Source of the DNA: an uncultured Bacteroidota bacterium
GTDB lineage: Bacteria; Bacteroidota; Bacteroidia; Chitinophagales; Chitinophagaceae
DNA length: 64,000 nt
Assembly (NCBI GenBank): GCA_903835005.1
Contig: CAILLK010000014.1
Coordinates: forward strand, 1-64,000
Direction of reading: 5' to 3'
This document shows positions 54,750 through 63,138 of the stretch, piece by piece. Every line of letters starts with the position of its first letter. The stretch's first letter is position 1. A program made the translations under genes and the position numbers. The notes under the pieces are model-generated. The model saw only the letters and a program-made list of their open reading frames with translations, was not told the DNA's origin and searched no databases.

Positions 54750-55883
54750 CTAACCGGCCACTTTTTCAGCCGGTATTAATGCACTTACCCGTTCATTGAC
54801 CACTTTACCGTCATAGGTTATGCAGGTACCTTTTACGATATCATCTTCAAAATTCAGGTTAAGTCCGCCATCCTTATTGATGATGAGCTTAGCAAAGTTC
54901 AGTACATTCTTACTATACAGCTTGCTGGCATCAGAAGGGGTGGTAGCAGCAAGAGCGGAATTACCTATTATAGCTACTCCATTGTGCATTACAGTTTTAT
55001 CATTTTCGGTCAGGTCCGTATTTCCACCGGTTACTGAGGCGATATCAATGATTACCGAGCCAGGCCGCATATCATCAATCATTGCTTTGGTAATGAGTAT
55101 AGGCGCCTTTCTGCCCGGTATCTGCGCAGTAGTAATTATGATATCTGATTTCTTAGCGTGCTCATGTATCTTGTCGCGTTGTTTGTTCTGGAAATCCGCA
55201 CTTTGTTCCACCGCATAACCACCAGCTTTAGAAGCATCGGCAGCGCCTTCCACTTCCACAAACTTTGCCCCCAGGCTCATAACTTCTTCCTTTACGGCAG
55301 GGCGGGTATCAAAAACCTCTACTACTGCCCCAAGCCTGCGTGCAGTAGCAATTGCCTGCAAACCAGCAACCCCTGCACCCAGTATCAGCACCTTGGCGGG
55401 TGGTATACTGCCGGCAGCGGTCATAAACATGGGGAAGTACCTGCAGTAGGATGAAGCTGCCAGCAATACGGCTTTATAACCAGCTATATTGGCCTGAGAA
55501 CTCAGAACATCCATGCTCTGGGCACGGGTGGTACGAGGTATGGTATCCATGCTGAAAACGGTGATGCCTCTGCCAGCCCACTGACTCATCTGGCCAGCAT
55601 TAAACAGCGGCTGGTAAATACCAATAATTACAGCCCCGGCTTTTACAGTACCAACATTTGAGGCCTGTATAGTGAGTATAATATCAGCTCCCGAACGTAT
55701 CTCCTGTGCGTCTTTCAATGTCGCACCGGCATCAGTGTAGGCCTTATCATTAAAAAAAGAGGTGCCACCGGCACCCTTTTCCACCCAAATAGTTACACTC
55801 ATTTTTACTAATGCAGCCACTACTTCCGGCACAAGCGAAACGCGGGTTTCAGGGGCCATCTCTTTCAATACACCAATTATCAT
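54750..55883 (-). CDS. pntAA: NAD(P) transhydrogenase subunit alpha, soluble NAD-binding part
   Basis: A 377-residue soluble alpha subunit. Its NAD-binding domain has VLILGAGVAGLQAIATARRL (a Rossmann motif) and EVFDTRPAVKEEVMSLGAKF. The family block MDVLSSQANIAGYKAVLLAA and the catalytic region TTAQIPGRKAPILITKAMI are present. The N-terminus MIIGVLKEMAPETRVSLVPE is typical of alanine dehydrogenase/PntA. With pntAB and pntB it makes the membrane transhydrogenase, which can produce NADPH. A TAATTTCG element upstream (minus strand, 55914-55921) is close to the -7 consensus. Confidence 0.97.
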   Translation of the reverse strand: MIIGVLKEMAPETRVSLVPEVVAALVKMSVTIWVEKGAGGTSFFNDKAYTDAGATLKDAQEIRSGADIILTIQASNVGTVKAGAVIIGIYQPLFNAGQMSQWAGRGITVFSMDTIPRTTRAQSMDVLSSQANIAGYKAVLLAASSYCRYFPMFMTAAGSIPPAKVLILGAGVAGLQAIATARRLGAVVEVFDTRPAVKEEVMSLGAKFVEVEGAADASKAGGYAVEQSADFQNKQRDKIHEHAKKSDIIITTAQIPGRKAPILITKAMIDDMRPGSVIIDIASVTGGNTDLTENDKTVMHNGVAIIGNSALAATTPSDASKLYSKNVLNFAKLIINKDGGLNLNFEDDIVKGTCITYDGKVVNERVSALIPAEKVAG

Positions 55884-56136
55884 AAAATTGTTGAGACTCG
55901 TTTAAGGAAAGCGCGAAATTAAGCTTTTTTTAAGAATGTAAAAGGAACCTGATTAAAATCATCAGATTTCATCATATCCGCTAATTACATATCAATAATT
56001 GTTTTTATCAAGGCAGAAAATACCATAAATAGCAACCTTGACTACATGCGCAAAATAAGCATACAACGACTTCGGACTCAGTATAGAAGAAACTAAAGAC
56101 TAAAAAGCAATTGAACAGGCTCCAACAATAAATCAA

Positions 56137-57825
56137 CTATTTACCCGGCTTCAGAACAGCCTGATATTCCTCGGGATGAGATATTAAACCCATCGCCTTA
56201 TCCAATTCTTTATCATATTGAAGGCCCTGTGCAATACGCCCGCGCACAAAATAATACCTGGAAGCAATCTCGTTTTCGAGCATATGCTTTACCTGCTCCT
56301 TATGCTTCAGCAGGTCTTGTTTTTTATCGTGCGATAGTCTTGCTCTCAATGCTTCGAACTGATCTTTTGCATCGTCATAATATTTTTCCTTTACAGCCAT
56401 CCGTTGCAGTGAATCAAGTCCCATCTCTGTTTCTGTTTCATAGGAATAATCTTTATTTTCAAGCCATTTGGCAAACTGGTTGAATTCGTCATCACTCAGT
56501 GTAAACCTGCTGGCTGGAGATATTGAGCTGTGCTTGCTGGCATAATCGGTAGCATAATCAAAAACGTAATTTTTGGCATATAGTGTTACGGCTATCATAC
56601 TGGCAGGATCATCCTTTATATGGATATCGGGCTCTATACCACCACCGCTTCGCACTGTACGTCCCATTTTTGTTTTATAAGATTTCTTCAGGGAATCCGG
56701 CACATTACCTACGCTGCCATCAGCGTTACGGTGGGCATAATCTATAGCCTGAATACAACGGCCGCTTGGGGTATAGTACCTGGCAATAGTAAGTTTAAGC
56801 CGCGCATTGAAGCCCAGTGGCCTGGTTATCTGCACCAAACCCTTGCCGTAAGAACGCTCGCCTATTATCACTCCCCTGTCCAGATCCTGCATAGTGCCGG
56901 CAACAATCTCTGATGCAGAGGCGGAAGAATGATTAACCAATACTGTAAGCGGGATGTCTTTATTCCACACCATAGATGGAGTACGGTACTCCTTATCCAT
57001 ATCCGGAATCTTACCTTTAGTACTGACTACAAGCTGGTTTTTGTCGACAAAAATGTTACACAGTGCTACTGCTTCGTCCAATAATCCACCCGGATTATTC
57101 CTGAGGTCAAGTACCAGTCCCTTCAATGAAGGTTGCGCGCGCTGCAAGCTATCGAAAGCATCTTTCACCTGCCTTGCGCATCCCTGCGTAAACTGGGTAA
57201 GCCGCACATAGGCAATATTATTCTGATCGCCGATAAGACTGTAATACGGTACGCTCGAAATTTCGATTTCGCCCCTGGTAATCTGCTTTTCAGATTCAGT
57301 ATGAGAAAATGCATCCCTGATTCTCATTTTGACCTGGGTACCCGGTGAGCCCTTCAGCAATATACTGAGTTCATCAATTGTTTTTCCTTTTACTACCTGG
57401 TTATCAATAGCCTGAAGTAAATCGCCGGGATGCAGGCCTGCCTTCTGTGCAGGGCTGCCTTCATATACATCGCCAATGTAGATATCTTCGCCTTTTTTGC
57501 GCATGCTTGCACCTATACCACCATATTTTCCGGTGGTCATAAATTCATACTCTTCTATATCCGACTCTGTAATATAATTGGTATAAGGATCCAGATCCTC
57601 AAGCATCGCATCCACACCGGTTTTTACCAGTTTGCCGGGCTCTATAGGATCAACATAATAAGTATTCAGTTCCCTGAAAAGGTTTGCATAAATATCCAGG
57701 TTTTTGGATATTTCGAAATAAGGATCACTCGTTCTGCCATGTATAAACAGGAACGCTGTTGCTGTCAATGCAACCCCGGCAATAAATCCTTTACTTTTAT
57801 TCAGTTTTTTCAGAAAAGCCACCAT
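56137..57825 (-). CDS. ctpA: C-terminal processing peptidase, S41 family (CtpA)
   Basis: A 562-residue exported peptidase. A membrane or signal segment (GVALTATAFLFIHGRTSD) lies at residues ~17-35. A PDZ domain (residues ~95-170) starts VYEGSPAQKAGLHPGDLLQA. The S41 protease core holds LVLDLRNNPGGLLDEAVALC, the nucleophilic serine in NHSSASASEIVAG, and the lysine in ERSYGKGLVQ. The C-terminal ~130 residues are helical (DUF3340-like). Such proteases process the C-termini of exported proteins. Divergent from the gene at 57993. No partner genes adjacent. Confidence 0.96.
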   Translation of the reverse strand: MVAFLKKLNKSKGFIAGVALTATAFLFIHGRTSDPYFEISKNLDIYANLFRELNTYYVDPIEPGKLVKTGVDAMLEDLDPYTNYITESDIEEYEFMTTGKYGGIGASMRKKGEDIYIGDVYEGSPAQKAGLHPGDLLQAIDNQVVKGKTIDELSILLKGSPGTQVKMRIRDAFSHTESEKQITRGEIEISSVPYYSLIGDQNNIAYVRLTQFTQGCARQVKDAFDSLQRAQPSLKGLVLDLRNNPGGLLDEAVALCNIFVDKNQLVVSTKGKIPDMDKEYRTPSMVWNKDIPLTVLVNHSSASASEIVAGTMQDLDRGVIIGERSYGKGLVQITRPLGFNARLKLTIARYYTPSGRCIQAIDYAHRNADGSVGNVPDSLKKSYKTKMGRTVRSGGGIEPDIHIKDDPASMIAVTLYAKNYVFDYATDYASKHSSISPASRFTLSDDEFNQFAKWLENKDYSYETETEMGLDSLQRMAVKEKYYDDAKDQFEALRARLSHDKKQDLLKHKEQVKHMLENEIASRYYFVRGRIAQGLQYDKELDKAMGLISHPEEYQAVLKPGK

Positions 57826-57992
57826 AAATTATTTAAGACAAAGCAATGTACGAACTTTATAACGTTGAATAAACCATCACACTTATAAATTGGCTATTAA
57901 TTTGCATGATTTGTTATAAATATGGTAATTTACATCGTGTTGAAACCGCCGCTTTTGTTTTTATCAATGCAAAAACCCGATAACGTCTATTT

Positions 57993-58637
57993 ATGCACAC
58001 ATTAAAAAATGTTTTCCTGGTGTTTTTTCTGTTTACTCCGGCCTGCCTTTTTGCACAGAAACCTTTTACAGAAGGTGCAATTGTATACCAGATTACAATG
58101 AGCCCTGAAGACAAGGATATTAACACCGGCTCCTATTCTATAATCGTAAAAGGAGATATGATACGGAAAGAAATGAAACTAGCCGGCCTTGATTATACAA
58201 TTATCATCAACTGCGCAACCAATAAAGTTTATTCGCTCAGATGCAGAAATGGAAAAAACTATGCAATTGAACTGACTATGGAAGAAATGACAAAAGAACA
58301 GGCCAAATTTAAAGGATATACACTAAGTAACGTAAAAAATGAAAATAAGAAACTAGCTGGCTACCAGGTAAGCTGGAGTAATGTAACATACAAAAACGGC
58401 AGTACCGCTTACATTGGATATACAAAAGACTGGAAACCGTCACAAACCTTAACTTATGAACGCTTCCCCGATGCCAATTTCCTGCCCCTTAATTTTTTTT
58501 ATAAAAATGAAGCCGGCATTACTGTAACTTTTGTTGCTCAAAAAGTGGATCCATGTCCGATAGAAAATGCGGTTTTCAGGATTCCTCGTGATTATAAAAT
58601 AATCTCAAATGCAGAGTATACAGAGATGAGCAGATAG
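57993..58637 (+). CDS. Exported hypothetical protein, DUF4412-like
   Basis: A 214-residue protein with a signal peptide (MHTLKNVFLVFFLFTPACLF, cleavage near AQ). The mature chain has a beta-rich start (FTEGAIVYQITMSPEDKD) and the pattern SIIVKGDMIRKEMKLAGLDY, which resembles the DUF4412 group of Bacteroidota. A KLAGYQVSWSNVTY segment follows. I hold the family call loosely. Three cysteines are present. It is divergent from ctpA, and a 314-base gap without a gene follows (58638-58951). Confidence 0.75.
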   Translation: MHTLKNVFLVFFLFTPACLFAQKPFTEGAIVYQITMSPEDKDINTGSYSIIVKGDMIRKEMKLAGLDYTIIINCATNKVYSLRCRNGKNYAIELTMEEMTKEQAKFKGYTLSNVKNENKKLAGYQVSWSNVTYKNGSTAYIGYTKDWKPSQTLTYERFPDANFLPLNFFYKNEAGITVTFVAQKVDPCPIENAVFRIPRDYKIISNAEYTEMSR

Positions 58638-58951
58638 TAGTATCCTGAAGATACAACCAGCAAAATTGCTTATACCTGAGATGCCGGTAATTTTACCAGC
58701 AATCTATAAAGATTTTTGAATGTATCAGAGTTTGTACCAAAGTAAAATATTTATAGTGCAAATAAAATTTACACTGCTACGCGTAAGAACTGAAACTAAA
58801 GCCATCAGATTTTAAAGTGCCCAAAATATTTTGCATCAGAATTGCTGGGAAATTACATGTATTTTTGGAAATCAATAATATTGTCTGAAGAAACAAACGC
58901 TCACTAATTGTTGTGCTTAGTAACCTTAAGGCTATAGACTCAGGTATGTAA
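58638..58951. other. Intergenic region without a gene
   Basis: AT-rich, 314 bases. It has two small hairpins near the start (GTATC-CTGAA-GATAC at 58640-58654, and a GGTAA/TTACC pair nearby), which could help end the upstream transcript. I see no ORF, RNA gene or long repeat. Confidence 0.45.
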
Positions 58952-59650
58952 ATGAAAGAAGTAATCAGGCTAAACAATATACGCAAAAGCTATTTTCTGG
59001 GCAAGCAGGAGTTGCCTGTGCTTAAAGGCATTGACCTGCTTATCAGTGAAAATGAGTATGTGGCTTTGATGGGGCCATCCGGGTCCGGCAAATCGACCCT
59101 GATGAATATCCTGGGATGCCTGGATTCTCCATCCGGAGGCCTTTATATTCTTAATGGCAAAAACGTCAGTAATATGGCCGATGACCAGCTTGCGGATGTG
59201 CGGAATGTGGAAATAGGGTTTGTTTTTCAGCAGTTCAATCTTCTGCCCCGACTGACCGCCTGGGAAAATGTAGCCTTACCGCTAATATATGCCGGAGCCA
59301 GTAAGAAAGAGCGGGAAGAACGGGCACGTGCCATGCTCGAAAAGGTTGGGCTAAGCGACCGGGCTCATCATAAACCCAACGAACTATCTGGCGGCCAGAG
59401 CCAGAGGGTAGCAATAGCCAGGGCACTGATCAATAACCCCTCATTATTGCTAGCCGATGAGCCTACCGGTAACCTGGACAGTAAAACATCTGTTGAAATA
59501 ATGGAATTGTTTGGACAAATTCACAAGCAGGGCAATACAGTGGTGCTGGTAACTCATGAAGAGGATATTGCCAAATATACCCATCGCGTTATCAGAATCA
59601 GAGATGGACTGGTGGAAACTGATGCAAAACAGGTGGCGCAAATGGCCTAA
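58952..59650 (+). CDS. ABC transporter ATP-binding protein (LolD/MacB type)
   Basis: A 232-residue ATPase of the LolD/MacB group. The Walker A motif is GPSGSGKST at residues 41-49. The signature is LSGGQSQR (residue ~145; usually LSGGQQQR), and the Walker B stretch is [13 protein letters not shown], followed by the switch histidine in LVTHEEDIA. The N-terminus ([20 protein letters not shown]) is typical. It would power a membrane permease that moves lipoproteins or other substrates, but no permease gene is adjacent. The next gene is a cobalamin adenosyltransferase. Confidence 0.95.
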   Translation: MKEVIRLNNIRKSYFLGKQELPVLKGIDLLISENEYVALMGPSGSGKSTLMNILGCLDSPSGGLYILNGKNVSNMADDQLADVRNVEIGFVFQQFNLLPRLTAWENVALPLIYAGASKKEREERARAMLEKVGLSDRAHHKPNELSGGQSQRVAIARALINNPSLLLADEPTGNLDSKTSVEIMELFGQIHKQGNTVVLVTHEEDIAKYTHRVIRIRDGLVETDAKQVAQMA

Positions 59651-59800
59651 TATAATTATTATCATCGAATTCAACTATTAAACCGTTAAAACTATACCCG
59701 TTTAAATAAAGCCTGAATTCAGATATAAACTATTGCGCAATAAGTTTTATAAACAATAAAGTTTCGAATAAAAGGAAGCCCATTACGGGTTTTGTGGCTT

Positions 59801-60358
59801 ATGTTCAAGATATATACAAAAACCGGCGATAAAGGAGGCACAAGCCTTATAGGAGGTGTTCGGGTACCCAAAAGTCATATACGTATTGAAAGCTATGGCA
59901 CAGTAGATGAACTTAATTCCTATCTGGGAATGGTTAATGATCTGTGTGCGAATGAAAAAATATCGGCATCATTGCGTGAAATACAGGACAGGTTATTTAC
60001 CATAGGTTCGGCATTGGCCACAAATCCTGATAAAGAAGTGAAAATAAAGCTTCCGGACCTGCACGAAAGTGATGTAACCTGGCTGGAAGAGCAGATTGAT
60101 GAAATGAATGAGGTATTGCCCGAAATGCGTTCGTTTATACTGCCGGGCGGCAATCTGGCATCGTCTACCTGCCATGTAGCCCGCTGTGTGTGCCGCCGTG
60201 CCGAAAGAATTGCGGTTGCCATGCAGGAACAGCAGGAATTTATTCCGTCACTTATAATTCAGTACCTGAACCGCCTATCAGATTACCTTTTTGTGCTATC
60301 CCGATATATCTCTCATCTCCATAATGCACCTGAAATTGCCTGGAGAGCAAGATTGTAA
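59801..60358 (+). CDS. Cob(I)yrinic acid a,c-diamide adenosyltransferase, PduO type
   Basis: A 185-residue enzyme that transfers the adenosyl group of ATP to cobalt, forming adenosylcobalamin. The start is ATG 59801; an upstream TTG adds three residues. Family motifs are YTKTGDKGGTSLIGG at the N-terminus, YGTVDELNSYLGMV, and the C-terminal FILPGGNLASSTCHVARCVC followed by RRAERIA and LNRLSDYLFVLSRY. The length fits PduO-type ATR. It likely supplies the cofactor for the B12-dependent protein encoded at 62312-62737. Confidence 0.95.
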   Translation: MFKIYTKTGDKGGTSLIGGVRVPKSHIRIESYGTVDELNSYLGMVNDLCANEKISASLREIQDRLFTIGSALATNPDKEVKIKLPDLHESDVTWLEEQIDEMNEVLPEMRSFILPGGNLASSTCHVARCVCRRAERIAVAMQEQQEFIPSLIIQYLNRLSDYLFVLSRYISHLHNAPEIAWRARL

Positions 60359-60490
60359 ATCATTCAATTATCCAATTACTCAATGGCTCAATTGCTAAAT
60401 GACTCAATTAAATGGTTAATGGTAATTAAGAATGATTTCTGAAAATTACCAATTAACTATTGAGCATTGATTAATTCAGCTATTACATAA

Positions 60491-61441
60491 TTAATGCCAC
60501 CATTTTGGTGTGCGGGTAGACACCTTGAAGCTTAATGTAATGCTTAGAGAGGAGTACTTATCTGTATATGCCGAATTACCTCGCATATTACCAGCAACAT
60601 TAGGTGGTTCAAGTCCGTACCAGTAGCCTTTATCTGCTACAAGTGCAGCAGTGGCTGCCTGCGACGGACTTAAGTGTTCGGCAAAAGCAGCAGGGTCGAT
60701 GTACTTACCGCTAACACCATCCAGATACTTGGTAAAAGTATACCGGAACATATATTCTATTCCCAGGTTTACATGCTGGCCAATATCCCAGCGGTAACCT
60801 ATTACCAGCGGTATTGCCGGCTGCCATAATGAAAATTGTTTAGGATAGCCTGCACCAAAACCCTGCCCTTCCAGGTCAAGGTCATAAGTTTTTACCCAAT
60901 CCTGGCTTGCTGCAACTGTACTATATGGAGTAAAATGAAAAATTGACAAACCAAGACCAAGGAAAGGTTGCCCTCTCTTTAATGCGTTTTTACCTTCAGG
61001 GTTCAGCCTGCGAGGTGTAATCTCCATGAGTAATGTACTCTCAAAAACATCATCTTTCGCATTCTGAGCACGTGCATAACGCTGATAAGCATCCTCACCT
61101 TGCGAAGTTGCTTTTTTAGCCAAGTCGTAGTTCCATTTATCAGTGGCATATAATGCGCCATAATTGAGCTGGCCTCTGAGGCCAAACCCGGGATGGACAT
61201 TATAACGGCCAAACAAACCGCCCATAAAGGTGACTTTATCAAAATATTTACTGTTGTTATAATGGTCAATCGGCGAAGCTGTACCTACATTGCCCCAAAG
61301 GTCGCTCATACCGAAGTTCATACCAATAACCCAACCGTCTGGTTCAACATAAAGTCTGTGTGCATCTTGGGCGCTGGTTGCATAGGCTGTAGCCATACAA
61401 AATGAAAGCGCCACTAAGTTTCTGATAACTCTGGCCTGCAT
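60491..61441 (-). CDS. Outer-membrane beta-barrel hypothetical protein
   Basis: A 316-residue protein with signal peptide VRNLVALSFCMATAYATSAQ-type start and a beta-barrel pattern. Strands such as WVIGMNFGMSDLWGNVG, FDKVTFMGGLFGRYNVHPGF and VNLGIEYMFRYTFTKY are visible, and the C-terminus ends SITLSFKVSTRTPKWWH, with a final aromatic-rich tail. It is likely an outer-membrane protein with a lumen-facing insertion (residues ~200-250). No named family. It precedes the crotonase gene on the minus strand in map order, but is transcribed after it with a 31-base gap, so the two may share a transcript. Confidence 0.78.
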   Translation of the reverse strand: MQARVIRNLVALSFCMATAYATSAQDAHRLYVEPDGWVIGMNFGMSDLWGNVGTASPIDHYNNSKYFDKVTFMGGLFGRYNVHPGFGLRGQLNYGALYATDKWNYDLAKKATSQGEDAYQRYARAQNAKDDVFESTLLMEITPRRLNPEGKNALKRGQPFLGLGLSIFHFTPYSTVAASQDWVKTYDLDLEGQGFGAGYPKQFSLWQPAIPLVIGYRWDIGQHVNLGIEYMFRYTFTKYLDGVSGKYIDPAAFAEHLSPSQAATAALVADKGYWYGLEPPNVAGNMRGNSAYTDKYSSLSITLSFKVSTRTPKWWH

Positions 61442-61472
61442 GTACGGAAAAATTTGAGGTTGAAGTTATAAA

Positions 61473-62258
61473 TTATTTTCCTTTAAACACAGGTTTTCTT
61501 TTTTCGAGAAACGAATTAACCCCTTCTTTCATATCTTCGGTAGCAAAACATGCCCCAAAACGCTCAATTTCATTCTCGAATCCATGATGGCTGCCATTTG
61601 ATGCATCGTTAATGCAGGCAATTACCTGAGCAACTGCTATTGGCGCCTTAGACTGTATTTTTTGCAATATTTCTTTTGTTTTTGCCAGCAGTTCTTCAGG
61701 TGCAAAAACATGATTAACAAGACCAAGTGTTTTAGCATCGTCTGCTCCTACCATATCTGCCGACATAATCATTTCCATTGCCTTTCCTTTACCTACGAGC
61801 CGGGTAAGGCGCTGAGTACCGCCATAACCGGGTATCAGACCGAGATTTACTTCCGGTTGTCCGAATTTTGCATTCGAACCTGCAACCCTGAAATGGCAGG
61901 CCATAGCCAGTTCGCAGCCACCACCTAATGAAAAACCATTTACTGCCGCCACTATTGGCTTAGGACAGTTTTCTATTTTATCAAATACATTAGCCTGTCC
62001 TTCTCTTGCAAGGGCTGCGCCACCTTCAGCATCCAGTGAAAGAAATTCACTGATATCGGCACCTGCCACAAAAGCTTTTTCACCGGCACCGGTAATGATA
62101 ACCGATTTTATTTCGCTGTTGCTATACACTTCATCGAAAACAATTCCCAGCTCTTTAATAACATCTTTGTTCAGCGCATTCATTTTATCAGGCCTGTTCA
62201 CTGTAATAATCAATGTGCCTTTCTCTAACTCTGTAAGTAATGTTTTGTACATTTTCAT
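61473..62258 (-). CDS. Enoyl-CoA hydratase/isomerase family protein
   Basis: A 261-residue crotonase-fold enzyme. The ATG at 62258 or the next ATG two codons later are both possible. Family motifs: IITVNRPDKMNALN, GAGEKAFVAGADISEF, VAAVNGFSLGGGCELAMACH (first catalytic Glu), and GQPEVNLGLIPGYGGTQRL (second Glu). Both glutamates needed for hydratase activity are conserved. It probably hydrates short-chain enoyl-CoA. The stand-alone B12 domain gene lies 53 bases upstream, which suggests a link to acyl-CoA metabolism. Confidence 0.94.
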   Translation of the reverse strand: MKMYKTLLTELEKGTLIITVNRPDKMNALNKDVIKELGIVFDEVYSNSEIKSVIITGAGEKAFVAGADISEFLSLDAEGGAALAREGQANVFDKIENCPKPIVAAVNGFSLGGGCELAMACHFRVAGSNAKFGQPEVNLGLIPGYGGTQRLTRLVGKGKAMEMIMSADMVGADDAKTLGLVNHVFAPEELLAKTKEILQKIQSKAPIAVAQVIACINDASNGSHHGFENEIERFGACFATEDMKEGVNSFLEKRKPVFKGK

Positions 62259-62311
62259 TTAATTTATTATTACTATTTTAAATTTATAGATTACTCCCGC
62301 ATCCTATTGCC

Positions 62312-62737
62312 TCAGAACAATTCACTTCTATGTGTCTGAACCCATGATCTGATATAATCGGCAATACCCGCAGTAGGTGCGCTTGGTGCGAACAGCCTGC
62401 CCACACCAATAGATTGCAATTGCTCCATGTCTTCTTCCGGTATAATCCCCCCCCCTGTAAGCAGCACATTGTCCAGTCCTTTTTCTTTCATCAGATGCAG
62501 TAATTTCGGGAACAGAGTCATATGCGCACCACTGAGGATGCTGATACCGATAGCATCCACATCTTCCTGCAAGGCAGTATTCACCACCATCTCAGGCGTT
62601 TGCCGGAGGCCGGTATAAATCACCTCCATGCCTGCATCCCTGAGTGATGTAGCTACAACCTTGGCTCCCCGGTCGTGCCCGTCCAGCCCTACCTTGGCAA
62701 CTAAAACCCTTATTGGCCTTTGATGATTATTGTTCAT
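62312..62737 (-). CDS. Stand-alone cobalamin-binding domain of methylmalonyl-CoA mutase type (McmA2-like)
   Basis: A 141-residue protein made only of the B12-binding Rossmann-like domain. The cobalt ligand motif DxHxxG is Asp19-x-His21-x-x-Gly24 in [12 protein letters not shown]. Other family blocks are [36 protein letters not shown], and [16 protein letters not shown]. In archaeal-type mutases this domain is a separate small subunit that pairs with a catalytic large subunit, which is not in this window. It is transcribed before the crotonase gene. An adenosyltransferase lies 2 kb away. Confidence 0.95.
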   Translation of the reverse strand: MNNNHQRPIRVLVAKVGLDGHDRGAKVVATSLRDAGMEVIYTGLRQTPEMVVNTALQEDVDAIGISILSGAHMTLFPKLLHLMKEKGLDNVLLTGGGIIPEEDMEQLQSIGVGRLFAPSAPTAGIADYIRSWVQTHRSELF

Positions 62738-62754
62738 TTTCCCGGATTGGGTGC

Positions 62755-62762
62755 CAAAAGTA
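62755..62762 (-). promoter_or_regulatory. Candidate -7 box (TACTTTTG)
   Basis: The minus strand reads TACTTTTG, matching TAnnTTTG, 18 bases before the ATG at 62737. It would drive the B12-domain/crotonase transcript. Confidence 0.5.
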
Positions 62763-63126
62763 AGAATTTATAGGTGGTTTGGTGCATATACTAACTAAAA
62801 TCAGGTATGAGAAAAACTCATCCAGCCCCCCTGACGGAGAAGAAGTGCATTTTAATGCAAAGAAAATTTAAGATTGATAAGCTAAAAATGGTTTTTTGTC
62901 AATGGACCTAATCAATTTCCGGTACTTATTTTCTTTTTTTCAGGTACTTTCTGATATCCACCTGATAATTATCACAATGCTATTAAATTCTAAAACATAT
63001 AAACTTAAAGAAGGTATTTGTGCAGGTTCTGCTTATAAATACTTTTCACAAGCATAAAAACACGGCATTCTGATATTCTAACTACTCTTTCACATTCACT
63101 AATTCCATCCATTCCTTACATTCACC

Positions 63127-63134
63127 TATATTTG
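63127..63134 (+). promoter_or_regulatory. Candidate -7 box (TATATTTG) next to the batA-like start
   Basis: TATATTTG matches TAnnTTTG and ends only 4 bases before the GTG at 63139. If used, transcription would start at or just before the start codon, giving a leaderless message. No clear -33 element is visible. Confidence 0.35.
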
Positions 63135-63138
63135 TCCG

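Larger units (their letters stand above)
62738..63138. other. Intergenic region between the B12-domain gene and batA-like gene
   Basis: A 401-base divergent gap, AT-rich in its middle. It holds candidate promoter boxes for both flanking genes (62755-62762 and 63127-63134). A 34-codon frame at 62807-62911 has no supporting feature. Confidence 0.45.

Noticed and set aside
62807-62911. 34-codon plus-strand frame in the divergent gap
   Set aside because: No hydrophobic, repeat or family sign, and it is short enough to occur by chance.
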